Positions 8,378-16,671 of a stretch of 64,000 nt of DNA are shown in pieces. Location of the stretch: contig NZ_JAQISN010000001.1 in NCBI RefSeq assembly GCF_037450285.1, positions 1,674,001 through 1,738,000 of the forward strand. Reading direction: 5' to 3'. The position numbers and the translations under genes are program-made. The stretch is from Erwinia sp. SLM-02. GTDB taxonomy: Bacteria > Pseudomonadota > Gammaproteobacteria > Enterobacterales > Enterobacteriaceae. Below the pieces are notes generated by a model. That model was not told the DNA's origin, ran no database searches, and saw only the letters and a program-made list of their open reading frames with translations. How positions within the stretch are numbered: the stretch's first letter is position 1; the number at the start of each line of letters is the position of its first letter.

Positions 8378-9846
8378 ATACATAGCTCCTTATCTGAGTG
8401 AGTCAGTGACTGAAAGCGTTCCCGACTGCGGCGAAACGCCTCACTGCCCTGGAAATCAAAACGAATGAGAGGAAAATTACGTGCGATCAGCTGGCGAAAA
8501 GCGCTGACGTCCGCCACATCGCCGTGGGCGATCAGCTGGCTGCCGATATTGCCGAGCGTGGAGGCTTCCACCGGCCCGGCATACACCGGAATGCCGCAGG
8601 CGTTGGCGCACAGCTGGTTAAGAAACTGGTTCTGGCAGCCGCCGCCGACGATATGCAGCTGGCTGAATGCTCTGCCGCGCAGGCGTTCAAGCTGCAGCAG
8701 CACTTCCCGGTAGTAGAGCGCCAGGCTGTCGAAAATACAGCGCGCCAGCTCGGCGGGCGTGGCCGGCACCCGCATCGCCTGCTCGGCGCAGGCATCCTGG
8801 ATCTCCCGCACCATGCTGGCCGGATTTAGAAAGCGATCGTCGTTGGGATTGATCAGCCACTGGCAGACCGGCTGCCGTTCGGCATCGGCAATCAGCTGGC
8901 AGAGATCGTTAATCGCCAGCTCGTCGCATACGCGCTGCAGCAGCCACAAACCCATGATATTTTTCAGCACCCGGTAGCGGCCTTCGGCACCGCCTTCATT
9001 GGTGATGTTGGCCGCCAGCGCCGCCTTTGAGGTAAACGGTTCCCGGCTCTCGAAGCCCATCAGCGACCAGGTACCCGAACTGAGGTACGCCGCCTGTGAA
9101 TCAGCCAGCGGGGCCGCCAGAACCGCACTGGCGGTATCATGGGTGGCCACGGCGATCACCGGAACGGCCTGCCCTGACGGGCTGTGCCAGCGTCCCACCT
9201 CGCGACCCGGCTGGGACGGTTTGCCGAACCAGGCCGGATTTGCCCCGGTCCAGTTCAGCAGATCCCGGTCCCATTCTCCGCTGCGAATGTTCAGTAGCTG
9301 GGTGGTGGTGGCGTTGGTGTATTCCCAGTTGAGCTTGCCGGTCAGGCGGAAATGCAGATAGTCGGGGATCAGCAGCGCATGCGCGACACGGGCCAGGTCA
9401 GGGGCGTTATCGCGGCACAGCGCGCGCAGCTGATACAGCGTGTTAAACGGCAGGAACTGAATGCCGGTGCGCTGATAGATATCCTCGTGGCCCAGCTCGC
9501 GGGCCGCCTCCGCCATCACCCCGTGGGTGCGTTCATCGCGGTAGGCAATCGGCAGCCCCACGCGTTCGCCCTGCTCGTCCAGCAGCACATAGTCCACGCC
9601 CCAGGTATCAATACCGATGCTGTCCACCCGGATCCCCTGACGGTCCAGCTTCTCCAGCGCGGCAACGATAAAGGCTTCCAGCGCATCCAGATCCCAGCAC
9701 TGATGATTATCGACGGTGACCAGATGATTGACGCAGCGGCCAACCTCTTCCAGGGTGATATTTTCACTGTGCAGATCGTGGCGGGCCAGGATAACGCGAC
9801 CGCTGGATGCGCCAAGGTCGACGGCCACAAGGTGACGAACAGTCAT
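8374..9846 (-). CDS. rhaB: Rhamnulokinase
   Basis: A 490-residue FGGY-family sugar kinase that phosphorylates L-rhamnulose with ATP. The N-terminal phosphate-1 motif VAVDLGASSGRV, the substrate-loop IGIDTWGVDYVLLD, the adenosine-side LSSGTWSLMGFE and the C-terminal LHIVGGGCQNQFLNQLCA are intact. The start MTVRHLVAVDLG matches E. coli; a further 10 upstream in-frame codons are not conserved. It is the first gene of rhaBADM and divergent from rhaS. The 301-bp gap holds a RhaS-type operator ending 57 bp before the start and a CRP-like site further upstream, the same arrangement as in E. coli. Confidence 0.97.
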   Translation of the reverse strand: MTVRHLVAVDLGASSGRVILARHDLHSENITLEEVGRCVNHLVTVDNHQCWDLDALEAFIVAALEKLDRQGIRVDSIGIDTWGVDYVLLDEQGERVGLPIAYRDERTHGVMAEAARELGHEDIYQRTGIQFLPFNTLYQLRALCRDNAPDLARVAHALLIPDYLHFRLTGKLNWEYTNATTTQLLNIRSGEWDRDLLNWTGANPAWFGKPSQPGREVGRWHSPSGQAVPVIAVATHDTASAVLAAPLADSQAAYLSSGTWSLMGFESREPFTSKAALAANITNEGGAEGRYRVLKNIMGLWLLQRVCDELAINDLCQLIADAERQPVCQWLINPNDDRFLNPASMVREIQDACAEQAMRVPATPAELARCIFDSLALYYREVLLQLERLRGRAFSQLHIVGGGCQNQFLNQLCANACGIPVYAGPVEASTLGNIGSQLIAHGDVADVSAFRQLIARNFPLIRFDFQGSEAFRRSRERFQSLTHSDKELCI

Positions 9847-9902
9847 ATGATTTACTTCCTGATGATTCGATGTCACCAGTGTAAAAACAGGGCGCTTTTG
9901 TC

Positions 9903-9953
9903 ACCTTTTCACTACTGCCAGCGCGTTTGCCCAGCTGGCAGGATGGCAAAGAT
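9903..9953 (-). promoter_or_regulatory. RhaS operator of rhaBADM
   Basis: Two 17-bp half-sites in inverted orientation, ACCTTTTCACTACTGCC on the plus strand (9903-9919) and ATCTTTGCCATCCTGCC on the minus strand (9953-9937), are separated by 17 bp. They closely resemble the E. coli rhaI half-sites ACCTTCTCGTTACTGAC and ATCTTTCCCTGGTTGCC. The rhaB-proximal half ends 57 bp before the rhaB start, where it can touch the -35 region. Confidence 0.85.
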
Positions 9954-9956
9954 GAA

Positions 9957-9972
9957 CGTGAAGCAGTTCACA
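9957..9972. promoter_or_regulatory. CRP binding site between rhaB and rhaS
   Basis: CGTGAAGCAGTTCACA fits the CRP consensus TGTGA-N6-TCACA with one mismatch. It lies on the rhaS side of the RhaS operator, as in E. coli, where CRP-cAMP co-activates both divergent promoters. Confidence 0.7.
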
Positions 9973-10147
9973 TTTTTGCATCCCGGCCGCTTTGCAATGC
10001 GGGATGTGATGCCTGCCGCATTTCTCAATGTTTCCGGCCATTTCTTTAAAAATTAGCGCCCTGGCAGAGATTTACCGTCAAAAATTCAAGGTGGGCGTGC
10101 TCGCGGCTCCGTACACTCTGTTGCAGGCATGTTACGAGGAAACCATC

Positions 10148-10972
10148 ATGACCGTGTTACACAGTGCAGATTTCTTCCCTTCCGGTCACAGCCCGGTGGC
10201 TATCGAACCCCGCGCGCCGCAGGGGGCATTTCCTGAGCATCATCACGATGATTTTCACGAAATTGTGATTGTGGAACAGGGTGCCGGGATCCACGTGTTC
10301 AACGGCCAGTCGCAGCCGCTGTGCAGCGGCTGCGTGTGCTTTGTACGTAATCATGACCGCCATATGTATGAACAAACGGAGAATCTCACCCTGACCAACG
10401 TGCTGTATCGCGGCCCCGAGGCGTTCCGTTTTCTCACCGGCCTACAGCATCTGCTGCCCGCCGAGCATGACGGGGTTTACCCGTCGCACTGGCGCATCGG
10501 CAACAAAGTGCTGGTGCAGGCCCGCCAGCTGATCGACGGGCTGGTCAGCCCCCCGACGCCTGCGGGCATCGCGGGCCAGGCCGCGCAGGAAATGCGCTTT
10601 ATGCAGCTGCTGGTGCTGCTGCATCAGGGCCGCAGTGCAGCGCAGCCCGACGACCAGGAGGGTCGCCTGCGCGCGCTGCTTGACTGGCTTGCCGAACACT
10701 TCAGTGAAGAAGTGGACTGGGAGCACCTGGCGGACAGCTTTTCGCTGTCGCTGCGTACCCTGCATCGCCAGCTGAAACAGCAGACCGGCAGTACGCCGCA
10801 GCGCTACCTCAATCGCCTGCGTCTGCTGGAGGCGCGCCATCTGCTGCGCCACAGTGAGATGCGGGTGACGGATATTGCCTTTCACTGCGGTTTTGGTGAC
10901 AGCAATCACTTTTCTACGCTGTTTAAACGGGAGTTTGGCTGCTCTCCGCGTACACTGCGGCAAAATGACTGA
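10148..10972 (+). CDS. rhaS: AraC-family activator RhaS
   Basis: A 274-residue regulator with an N-terminal cupin that binds L-rhamnose (EHHHDDFHEIVIVEQG, then HVFNGQ) and a C-terminal pair of HTH motifs (about residues 170-272: FSLSLRTLHRQLKQQTG and VTDIAFHCGFGDSNHFSTLF). The start at MTVLHSADFFPSG agrees with E. coli and has a GAGGA site 7 nt upstream, although the open frame extends 40 codons further. RhaS with rhamnose activates rhaBAD and rhaT. Three operators with matching geometry in this window (rhaB, rhaT and aldA) are its likely targets. rhaR follows 11 bp downstream in the same transcript. Confidence 0.96.
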   Translation: MTVLHSADFFPSGHSPVAIEPRAPQGAFPEHHHDDFHEIVIVEQGAGIHVFNGQSQPLCSGCVCFVRNHDRHMYEQTENLTLTNVLYRGPEAFRFLTGLQHLLPAEHDGVYPSHWRIGNKVLVQARQLIDGLVSPPTPAGIAGQAAQEMRFMQLLVLLHQGRSAAQPDDQEGRLRALLDWLAEHFSEEVDWEHLADSFSLSLRTLHRQLKQQTGSTPQRYLNRLRLLEARHLLRHSEMRVTDIAFHCGFGDSNHFSTLFKREFGCSPRTLRQND

Positions 10973-10983
10973 AAAGGATATGC

Positions 10984-11853
10984 ATGGTGACTGCCCCCCT
11001 GCGGCTGGCCAGAGCCGACTATATTCCCGCTGAACAGATGCCGGTTGCGGTGGCCGAACGCACGCCGCAGCCCTCCTTTCCGCCCCACGTTCACGAATTC
11101 AATGAGATCGTGCTGGTCTGGCGCGGTAACGGCCTGCACGTGATGAACGATCGCCCGTGGCCGGTCACCTGCGGCGATATCTTTTATCTGCATGCCGATG
11201 ACTGCCACAGCTACGAGTCGGTGCAGGATCTGGTGCTGGATAATATTATCTACTGCCCGGAACGCTTCCAGCTGGCGCTGGACTGGCAGCAGCTGCTGCC
11301 TGCCCGCAACGAGGGATGCTGGCGGCTGACCACCCGCGGGATGGCGCTGGCGCGCGGGGTGATTAAGCAGCTGGAAGTGGAAAGCCGCAAAAGCGACCTG
11401 CTTTCAAGACAGCTGACCGAAGCGCTGTTCCTGCAGCTGGCGCTCATTTTACAGCGCCATCGCTACGCCTCCGATCTGCCGTGGCAGCTGCCGGAGGGTG
11501 AACAGCTGGATCTGCTGATGGCGGCGCTTCAGGGCCATATCGCCAGCCCCTTCGATCTCGCCACGTTTTGCCAGCAGCATCGCCTGTCCGAGCGGGCGCT
11601 TAAGCAGCTGTTTCGCCAGCAAACCGGCATGACCATCGGCCACTATCTCCGCCAGCTGCAGCTCTGCCAGGCAAAATACCTGCTGCGTAGCGGCGATTTG
11701 CTGATTGGCGAGGTGGCCTCGCGCTGCGGGTTTGATGACAGTAACTACTTCTCGGTGGTCTTTACCCGCGAAACCGGCTTCACCCCCAGTGCCTGGCGTC
11801 AGCGCTTTATCAGCAGCGGCGAGGCGCATCGCCTGCATAATGCAAAAGGCTGA
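10984..11853 (+). CDS. rhaR: AraC-family activator RhaR
   Basis: A 289-residue homologue of E. coli RhaR, which responds to L-rhamnose and activates the rhaSR operon. The cupin is seen in HVHEFNEIVLVWRGNGLHVM with the following GDIFYLHADDCHSY. The C-terminal DNA-binding part has LSERALKQLFRQQTGMTIGHYL and CGFDDSNYFSVVFTRETG. The start ATG is 10 nt after the rhaS stop and preceded by AAAAGGA. It is convergent with rhaT, and the stop codon lies inside a bidirectional terminator hairpin. Confidence 0.95.
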   Translation: MVTAPLRLARADYIPAEQMPVAVAERTPQPSFPPHVHEFNEIVLVWRGNGLHVMNDRPWPVTCGDIFYLHADDCHSYESVQDLVLDNIIYCPERFQLALDWQQLLPARNEGCWRLTTRGMALARGVIKQLEVESRKSDLLSRQLTEALFLQLALILQRHRYASDLPWQLPEGEQLDLLMAALQGHIASPFDLATFCQQHRLSERALKQLFRQQTGMTIGHYLRQLQLCQAKYLLRSGDLLIGEVASRCGFDDSNYFSVVFTRETGFTPSAWRQRFISSGEAHRLHNAKG

Positions 11854-11872
11854 CCCGAAGGCCAGCCTTTTG
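11843..11872. terminator. Bidirectional terminator between rhaR and rhaT
   Basis: A perfect 10-bp stem, CAAAAGGCTG and its complement, with a 10-nt loop. The left arm overlaps the last codons of rhaR. The AAAA/TTTT flanks make it functional for both convergent transcripts. Confidence 0.85.
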
Positions 11873-11891
11873 TGACAACGTCACGATAACG

Positions 11892-12926
11892 CTATGACAC
11901 CATTCCCATCCCCACGATGTTAGCCGCAAGGATGATCACCACGCAGCCCACGCTCAGCACGCGTACCGGCCTGCGCCCAACGTTGCTCCACTCTTTCAGC
12001 AGCAGGCCCACCAGGCCACCGCACAGTACGTAGAAGCTCATATGCAGCATCCAGCTGACGAAATCATACTGCGCCGGTATGCGGGCGTGGCCCCAGGCAT
12101 AGAAGAAGAACTGCAGATACCACATCGTGCCGCCAAGCAGCGACAGGCCGATGTTAGCGAACAGCAGCGGTTTTGCCACCGAGAAGTCGGCTTTAACCGA
12201 CAGGTTAGATTTGGTGGCCAGGCGAATGAAGCAGTAGCCGAGGTTAATCAGCGCCCCGCCGCCCATAATCACCACGTAGCTCGGCAGCGCCACGTACAGT
12301 GGGTCAATACCCGCTGCTGCTGCGGCTTCGTGCATCGGTTTCGCCGCGTCCATCGCGAATGACATACCGGCGGAGAAAATACCGCACAGCACCGCCAGCA
12401 CCAGACCTTTCTTGAGGTTAAAGTCTTCCGCCGCAATGCCCATCGCCCGCTCTTTCAGCAGCCCGGCGCGGGAAACAATCGCCACGCCAACCAGCGCCAC
12501 CAGCACGCCGAGCAGCGTCAGCCGACCGCCGGTAGAGCTGAACAGCTCAACGAAGCGCCCCTGCAGCAGCGGCGTCATCAGCGTACCGACCACCAGCGTA
12601 ATACCGATGGCAATGCCGATGCCCATCGACATGCCGAGGTAGCGCATGGTTAAACCGTAGTTAATGTTACCGATGCCCCACATCGCGCCAAACAGAAACA
12701 CCGGCATCAGCTGGGAGAGAGAGAACGAACTGTAGTAGCCCCAGAAGCTGGGCAGCAGCATGGCGCTGATCGCCCACGGCAGGATAATCCACGACATCAC
12801 CCCGCCCACTGACCACATGGTTTCCCACGACCAGCTGCGGACCTTCTTTAGCGGAGCATAAAAGCAGGCGGCGCTGGCCGCACCGACCAGATGCCACAGA
12901 ATACCCGAGAGAATGGCTTCACTCAT
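11892..12926 (-). CDS. rhaT: L-rhamnose/proton symporter
   Basis: A 344-residue, 10-TM inner-membrane protein, identical in length to E. coli RhaT. The start MSEAILSGILWHLVGAASAA is used, since a 20-codon upstream extension is unlike the family. Conserved blocks include FGAMWGIGNINYGLTMRYLG and FFFYAWGHARIPAQYDFVSW. It imports L-rhamnose (and lyxose) with a proton. It is convergent with rhaR and divergent from aldA. A RhaS-type operator ends 67 bp before the start, in a position like that of the rhaB operator. Confidence 0.97.
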   Translation of the reverse strand: MSEAILSGILWHLVGAASAACFYAPLKKVRSWSWETMWSVGGVMSWIILPWAISAMLLPSFWGYYSSFSLSQLMPVFLFGAMWGIGNINYGLTMRYLGMSMGIGIAIGITLVVGTLMTPLLQGRFVELFSSTGGRLTLLGVLVALVGVAIVSRAGLLKERAMGIAAEDFNLKKGLVLAVLCGIFSAGMSFAMDAAKPMHEAAAAAGIDPLYVALPSYVVIMGGGALINLGYCFIRLATKSNLSVKADFSVAKPLLFANIGLSLLGGTMWYLQFFFYAWGHARIPAQYDFVSWMLHMSFYVLCGGLVGLLLKEWSNVGRRPVRVLSVGCVVIILAANIVGMGMVS

Positions 12927-12992
12927 TTTGTTTTCCTTCGTTGTTGTTTGCCCTGTATGACGAAGGAGTCTACGGATAAGCGCCACCGGGCA

Positions 12993-13043
12993 ACCTTACG
13001 CTGGCTGCCCCACCGGCGGCAGATCTGGCAAAATTCAGCGCCT
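12993..13043 (-). promoter_or_regulatory. RhaS-type operator upstream of rhaT
   Basis: The half-site ACCTTACGCTGGCTGCC (12993-13009) is followed, 17 bp later, by an inverted partner reading AGGCGCTGAATTTTGCC on the minus strand (13043-13027). The TGCC-N17-GGCA spacing equals that at rhaB and aldA. The distal half is the weaker match. Confidence 0.65.
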
Positions 13044-13162
13044 TCAGCCGACTTCGATCACAATTCGCTCATCTGATGCCCGGCCGCGGCATCCCCTCGG
13101 GTTTTTCGTTAAGTGGCTCATAATTATCACTAAATAGTAAAAATGCCAGATCGGACAGCCGC

Positions 13163-13213
13163 TTCTTTTCGTTTTTGCCAGCTGGCTCTCATTGCTGGCA
13201 GCCAGATCAAGGT
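13163..13213 (+). promoter_or_regulatory. RhaS-type operator upstream of aldA
   Basis: The half-sites TTCTTTTCGTTTTTGCC (13163-13179) and, on the minus strand, ACCTTGATCTGGCTGCC (13213-13197) are again separated by exactly 17 bp. The site ends 96 bp before the aldA start, leaving room for a promoter and leader. It suggests that aldA belongs to the rhamnose regulon in this organism. Confidence 0.65.
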
Positions 13214-13308
13214 GATTACCCCACGGCTGTAGCACTTTCTAAGACCTGTAACAGTTATTCCGCTGTTAATTAACACACCGATAAAAAATGCGTCACGGAG
13301 AATCCGCC

Positions 13309-14748
13309 ATGAACCCAGTTCAGCAACAAATGTATATCAACGGTCAGTTCGTCGAGAATCGTTCCGACCGCTGGATAGAGGTGATTAACCCGGCCACCGA
13401 AGCGCTGCTGTCGCGCATCCCGGAGGGCAGCGCTGAGGATGCGCAGCGCGCCATTGACGCCGCGGCGGTGGCCCAGCCGGGCTGGGAAGCGCTGCCGGCC
13501 ATCGAGCGCGGTAACTGGCTGCGTAAAATCGCCGCGGGCGTGCGCCACCGCGCGGCGGAACTGACCGCAACGATCGTTGCCGAAGGCGGTAAAACCCAGG
13601 AGCTGGCCGAAACGGAAGTGTTCTTCACCGCCGACTACCTCGACTATATGGCCGAGTGGGCGCGCCGCTACGAAGGCGAGATCGTGCAGAGCGATCGCCC
13701 GCAGGAAAACATCCTGGTGTTCAAAAAGGCGATTGGCGTCACCACCGGGATCCTGCCGTGGAACTTCCCGTTCTTCCTGATTGCCCGCAAGGCGGCCCCG
13801 GCGCTGCTGACCGGCAACACCATTGTGATCAAGCCCAGCGAGCTGACGCCGAACAACGCCATTATCTTCGCCGAAATCGTCGATGAGATCGGCCTGCCCG
13901 CCGGGGTGTTTAACCTCGTGACCGGCTACGGTCCGGTGATTGGCCAGGAGCTGGCGGCCAATCCGAAGGTGGGGCTGGTCAGCCTGACCGGCAGCGTCAA
14001 CGCCGGGATCGCCACCATGAAAGCGGCGGCGCAGAACGTCACCAAAGTCTCGCTGGAGCTGGGCGGCAAAGCCCCGGCTATCGTGATGAACGATGCGGAT
14101 TTAGACCTGGCGGTGAAGGCCATCGTTGCCTCGCGCATGATTAACACCGGGCAGGTGTGCAACTGCGCCGAGCGGCTCTACGTGCAGGAAGGGGTTTATG
14201 ATGAGGTGGTGAAACGCCTGACCGCCGCGTTTAAACAGGTGACCTTTGGCGACCCCGCCACGCAAAAAGGGCTGGATATGGGGCCGCTGATCACCGCCGC
14301 TGCCCTGCAGCGCGTGGAGCAGAAAGTGGCCGATGCGGTCGCGGCGGGCGCCACCGTGGTCACCGGCGGTCGGCGTGCGGGCAGCACCGGCTTCTTCTTT
14401 GAGCCCACCCTGCTGACCAACGTCAGCCAGAAGATGAACATCATGCAGGAAGAAACCTTCGGCCCGGTGCTGCCGGTGATGAAGTTCAGCACCTTAGATG
14501 AAGCGATCGCGCTGGCTAACGACAGCGAGTACGGTCTGACCTCATCGATCTTCACACAGAATCTGAATACCGCCATGCAGGCGCTGAAGCAGCTGAAGTT
14601 TGGCGAAACCTATATCAACCGGGAAAACTTTGAGGCAATGCAGGGCTTCCACGCCGGATGGCGTAAATCGGGCATCGGCGGTGCCGACGGGCGTCACGGC
14701 CTGGAGGAGTACCTGCAAACCCACGTTGCCTATCTGCAATATCAGTAA
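13309..14748 (+). CDS. aldA: Lactaldehyde/aldehyde dehydrogenase AldA
   Basis: A 479-residue NAD-dependent aldehyde dehydrogenase, the same length as E. coli AldA, oxidising L-lactaldehyde to L-lactate (also glycolaldehyde). The catalytic Cys is in NTGQVCNCAERLY, the general-base Glu in VSLELGGKAPAIV, and the cofactor-binding loop in SLTGSVNAG. The start MNPVQQQMYINGQFV is chosen over an ATG 21 bp upstream by family alignment. In E. coli aldA lies far from the rha genes. Here it is divergent from rhaT with a RhaS-type operator in between, which links it to disposal of the lactaldehyde made by RhaD. Confidence 0.95.
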   Translation: MNPVQQQMYINGQFVENRSDRWIEVINPATEALLSRIPEGSAEDAQRAIDAAAVAQPGWEALPAIERGNWLRKIAAGVRHRAAELTATIVAEGGKTQELAETEVFFTADYLDYMAEWARRYEGEIVQSDRPQENILVFKKAIGVTTGILPWNFPFFLIARKAAPALLTGNTIVIKPSELTPNNAIIFAEIVDEIGLPAGVFNLVTGYGPVIGQELAANPKVGLVSLTGSVNAGIATMKAAAQNVTKVSLELGGKAPAIVMNDADLDLAVKAIVASRMINTGQVCNCAERLYVQEGVYDEVVKRLTAAFKQVTFGDPATQKGLDMGPLITAAALQRVEQKVADAVAAGATVVTGGRRAGSTGFFFEPTLLTNVSQKMNIMQEETFGPVLPVMKFSTLDEAIALANDSEYGLTSSIFTQNLNTAMQALKQLKFGETYINRENFEAMQGFHAGWRKSGIGGADGRHGLEEYLQTHVAYLQYQ

Positions 14749-15058
14749 CCGATCTGCCGCGCGGCGTCTTCACAGGCGAGACGCCGCCGCTCTGTTGTGC
14801 ATCGATCATCGCGTGTTTGTTATGCAGCGCGATGCCCTTCCATCTTCATAATCCTGACACACCGCTGTCGTGTTTCAGCTCCTGGCCGTCATTTTCGCAT
14901 CGCCGTATTCTTTCTCCTCCGGGCGGTTTCTGTGGCACCGCGATGCTTTTCCGCGTCGTTATGTTCCTGCCGCATATCGTTATCAGATCAACTCGCTAAG
15001 CCGCCTTCATGCATTTTGATATGTTTTTCTGACAGCGCTTATCACTTCGGGAAATAAC
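14749..15058. other. Intergenic region aldA to ssuA-like gene
   Basis: These 310 bp contain a hairpin directly after aldA (9-bp perfect arms at 14761-14769 and 14779-14787, probably its terminator) and the promoter region of the ssuA-like gene. No further gene is supportable. A TGGCAC followed by ATGC near 14936-14948 resembles a sigma-54 promoter but is one base too short in spacing. Confidence 0.5.
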
Positions 15059-16006
15059 ATGAACAAAGCACTTCTTAGCGGCCTGATTAGCGGCCTGGTG
15101 ATTGCCACCAGCGTTTCGGCTACCGCAGCAGAAAAACTGCCGGAAACGGTCAATATCGGCTATCAGAAAGCCAACATCTTCGCCCTGCTGAAATATCGCG
15201 GCACGCTGGACGAACAGTTTAAAAAGCAGGGGATCGCGGTGAAATGGGTGGAATTCCCTGCCGGTCCGCAAATGCTGGAAGGCCTGAACGTCGGCAGTAT
15301 CGATCTGGCCGCCACGGGCGATGCCCCGCCAACCTTTGCCCAGGCCGCCAAAGCCGACCTGGTGTACCTCGGCCACTCCCCGGCGAACCCGAAAACGGAA
15401 GCGATCGTCGTGCCTGAAAATTCGCCGGTGAAGACCGTGGCCGACCTCAAGGGCAAGCGCGTGGCGCTGAACAAAGGTTCGGACGTTAACTATCTGCTGG
15501 TCCGCGCCCTGGAAGAGGCCGGGCTGAATTACAAGGACATCACTCCGGTTTATCTGCCTCCGGCGGATGCCCGCGCGGCCTTCCAGCGCGGCGCGGTGGA
15601 TGCGTGGGTGATCTGGGATCCGTTCCTGGCCGAGGTGGAAACCAACGCGAAGGCGCGTCTGGTGAAGAATGCCGAAGGGCTGGTGCCGCACTACACCTTC
15701 TATCTTGCCAGCCGTAAATTTGCCGATAGCTGGCCGCAAACGGCAAAGCAGGTGGTGGACGAGTTAGGCACGCTCAGCGAGTGGGCAAACGGTCATCCGC
15801 AGGAGGCGGCGAAGATCCTCTCAACGTCGACCGGCCTGCCGGAACCGATCTGGCAGCGGGCGCTGACGAGAATGCCTTACGGCGCGGAGCGCATGACCCC
15901 GCAGGTGTTTGCCGAACAGCAGGCGCTGGCGGATAAATTTACCCAGATCGGCCTGCTGCCGGTGAAGGTGGACGTCAGCAGCGCAACCTGGTCGCTGGAT
16001 AAGTAA
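15059..16006 (+). CDS. ssuA: Aliphatic sulfonate ABC-transporter substrate-binding protein (SsuA-like), orphan
   Basis: A 315-residue periplasmic binding protein with a Sec signal peptide (about residues 1-24, cleavage after SATAA). The NMT1/SsuA fold is shown by VNIGYQKANIFALLK, VEFPAGPQMLEGLNVGSIDL, ATGDAPPTFAQAA and LKGKRVALNKGSDVNYLLV. SsuA binds alkanesulfonates for import by SsuBC. No ssuB or ssuC lies in this window, so the protein must work with permease and ATPase genes elsewhere or is a stand-alone sensor. It is clearly homologous to the C-terminal half of the sigma-54 activator at 24380-26269, suggesting a common ligand class. The symbol is by similarity. Confidence 0.85.
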   Translation: MNKALLSGLISGLVIATSVSATAAEKLPETVNIGYQKANIFALLKYRGTLDEQFKKQGIAVKWVEFPAGPQMLEGLNVGSIDLAATGDAPPTFAQAAKADLVYLGHSPANPKTEAIVVPENSPVKTVADLKGKRVALNKGSDVNYLLVRALEEAGLNYKDITPVYLPPADARAAFQRGAVDAWVIWDPFLAEVETNAKARLVKNAEGLVPHYTFYLASRKFADSWPQTAKQVVDELGTLSEWANGHPQEAAKILSTSTGLPEPIWQRALTRMPYGAERMTPQVFAEQQALADKFTQIGLLPVKVDVSSATWSLDK

Positions 16007-16066
16007 TTTGTATTGCAGATATCGCGGCAGAATGCCGGGCAGCGATGCCCGGCAAATGAGCGGTGG

Positions 16067-16399
16067 CTAACGTCTGTTTATCATAAACTTAATATTCCTG
16101 GTCATGCCTTCATACGGCTTGTTGGGTTCATATTTCCATCTGGAAATGGCCCTCAATGCTTCTGTATTAAACACCCCATTGGCCGTATCAGACACCACCA
16201 CCGGATTAACCACATTGCCGCTGGCGTCAACATCGTATGACAGCATGACATCGCCCGTAAGCCCCTGACGAAAGGCGTCAGCCGGATACGCGGGCCGTTT
16301 TATCGCAATCGGCGACGGCTTCTCTCCCTGACGGATTTTGTTGCCCGGCGTGCAGGCGGCTAACAGCGCGCAGAAAAGCACTAGCGTGACTTTATGCAT
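16067..16399 (-). CDS. Small lipoprotein with a TonB C-terminal-like domain
   Basis: A 110-residue protein with a lipoprotein signal (LFCALLAAC, modified Cys at about residue 16) followed at once by a TonB C-terminal fold. RPAYPADAFRQGLTGDVMLS, then the strand DVDASGNVVNPVVV and the final ALRAISRWKYEP, are the hallmarks of TonB/TolA-type energy-transducer domains. There is no proline-rich spacer and no N-terminal membrane helix, so it cannot span the periplasm like TonB. It is probably an envelope-anchored adaptor. It is convergent with the ssuA-like gene and divergent from the PTS gene. Its partner is unknown. Confidence 0.75.
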   Translation of the reverse strand: MHKVTLVLFCALLAACTPGNKIRQGEKPSPIAIKRPAYPADAFRQGLTGDVMLSYDVDASGNVVNPVVVSDTANGVFNTEALRAISRWKYEPNKPYEGMTRNIKFMINRR

Positions 16400-16585
16400 T
16401 GAATAATCCCTTATCGTTTAGCAATCAATAGCCTGAACCAGTTCCGTAATCAGCATACCAGATAAACCCGCTCTGGCGTGCTGCCAGTTACGCTTTGCGG
16501 ATGTTGATCCCCTTCAAAAAATCACAAATTCCTATGCCTGAAAATCTGAATTCTCTTGCAGAACGAAATCCCTTCTTACACGATA

Positions 16586-16614
16586 GGTATAACGTTCTAC
16601 TAAAACGTTCTACT
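16586..16614. promoter_or_regulatory. Two MalI-like operators upstream of the malX-like gene
   Basis: Two direct copies of AACGTTCTACT (16591-16601 and 16604-16614) are spaced 13 bp start to start. Each centres on an ACGT core in an A-rich context like the E. coli MalI operator GATAAAACGTTTTATC. They lie about 60-80 bp before the PTS gene. The 272 bp between the lipoprotein gene and malX hold nothing else that I can support. Confidence 0.6.
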
Positions 16615-16671
16615 CACAATAATAGTGCACAATGTGCGCAGAATAATGGTCGGTAATCGGGGGAAATCGGG

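Noticed and set aside
9957..9972. CRP-like site as a general cAMP-controlled promoter for rhaT or aldA as well
   Set aside because: No comparable CRP site is visible in the rhaT-aldA gap, so the call is kept to the rhaB-rhaS region.
14936..14948. Sigma-54-like TGGCAC...ATGC before the orphan ssuA-like gene
   Set aside because: The distance between GG and GC is 9 nt instead of the strict 10, and no copy of the TGCTGCA palindrome is nearby.
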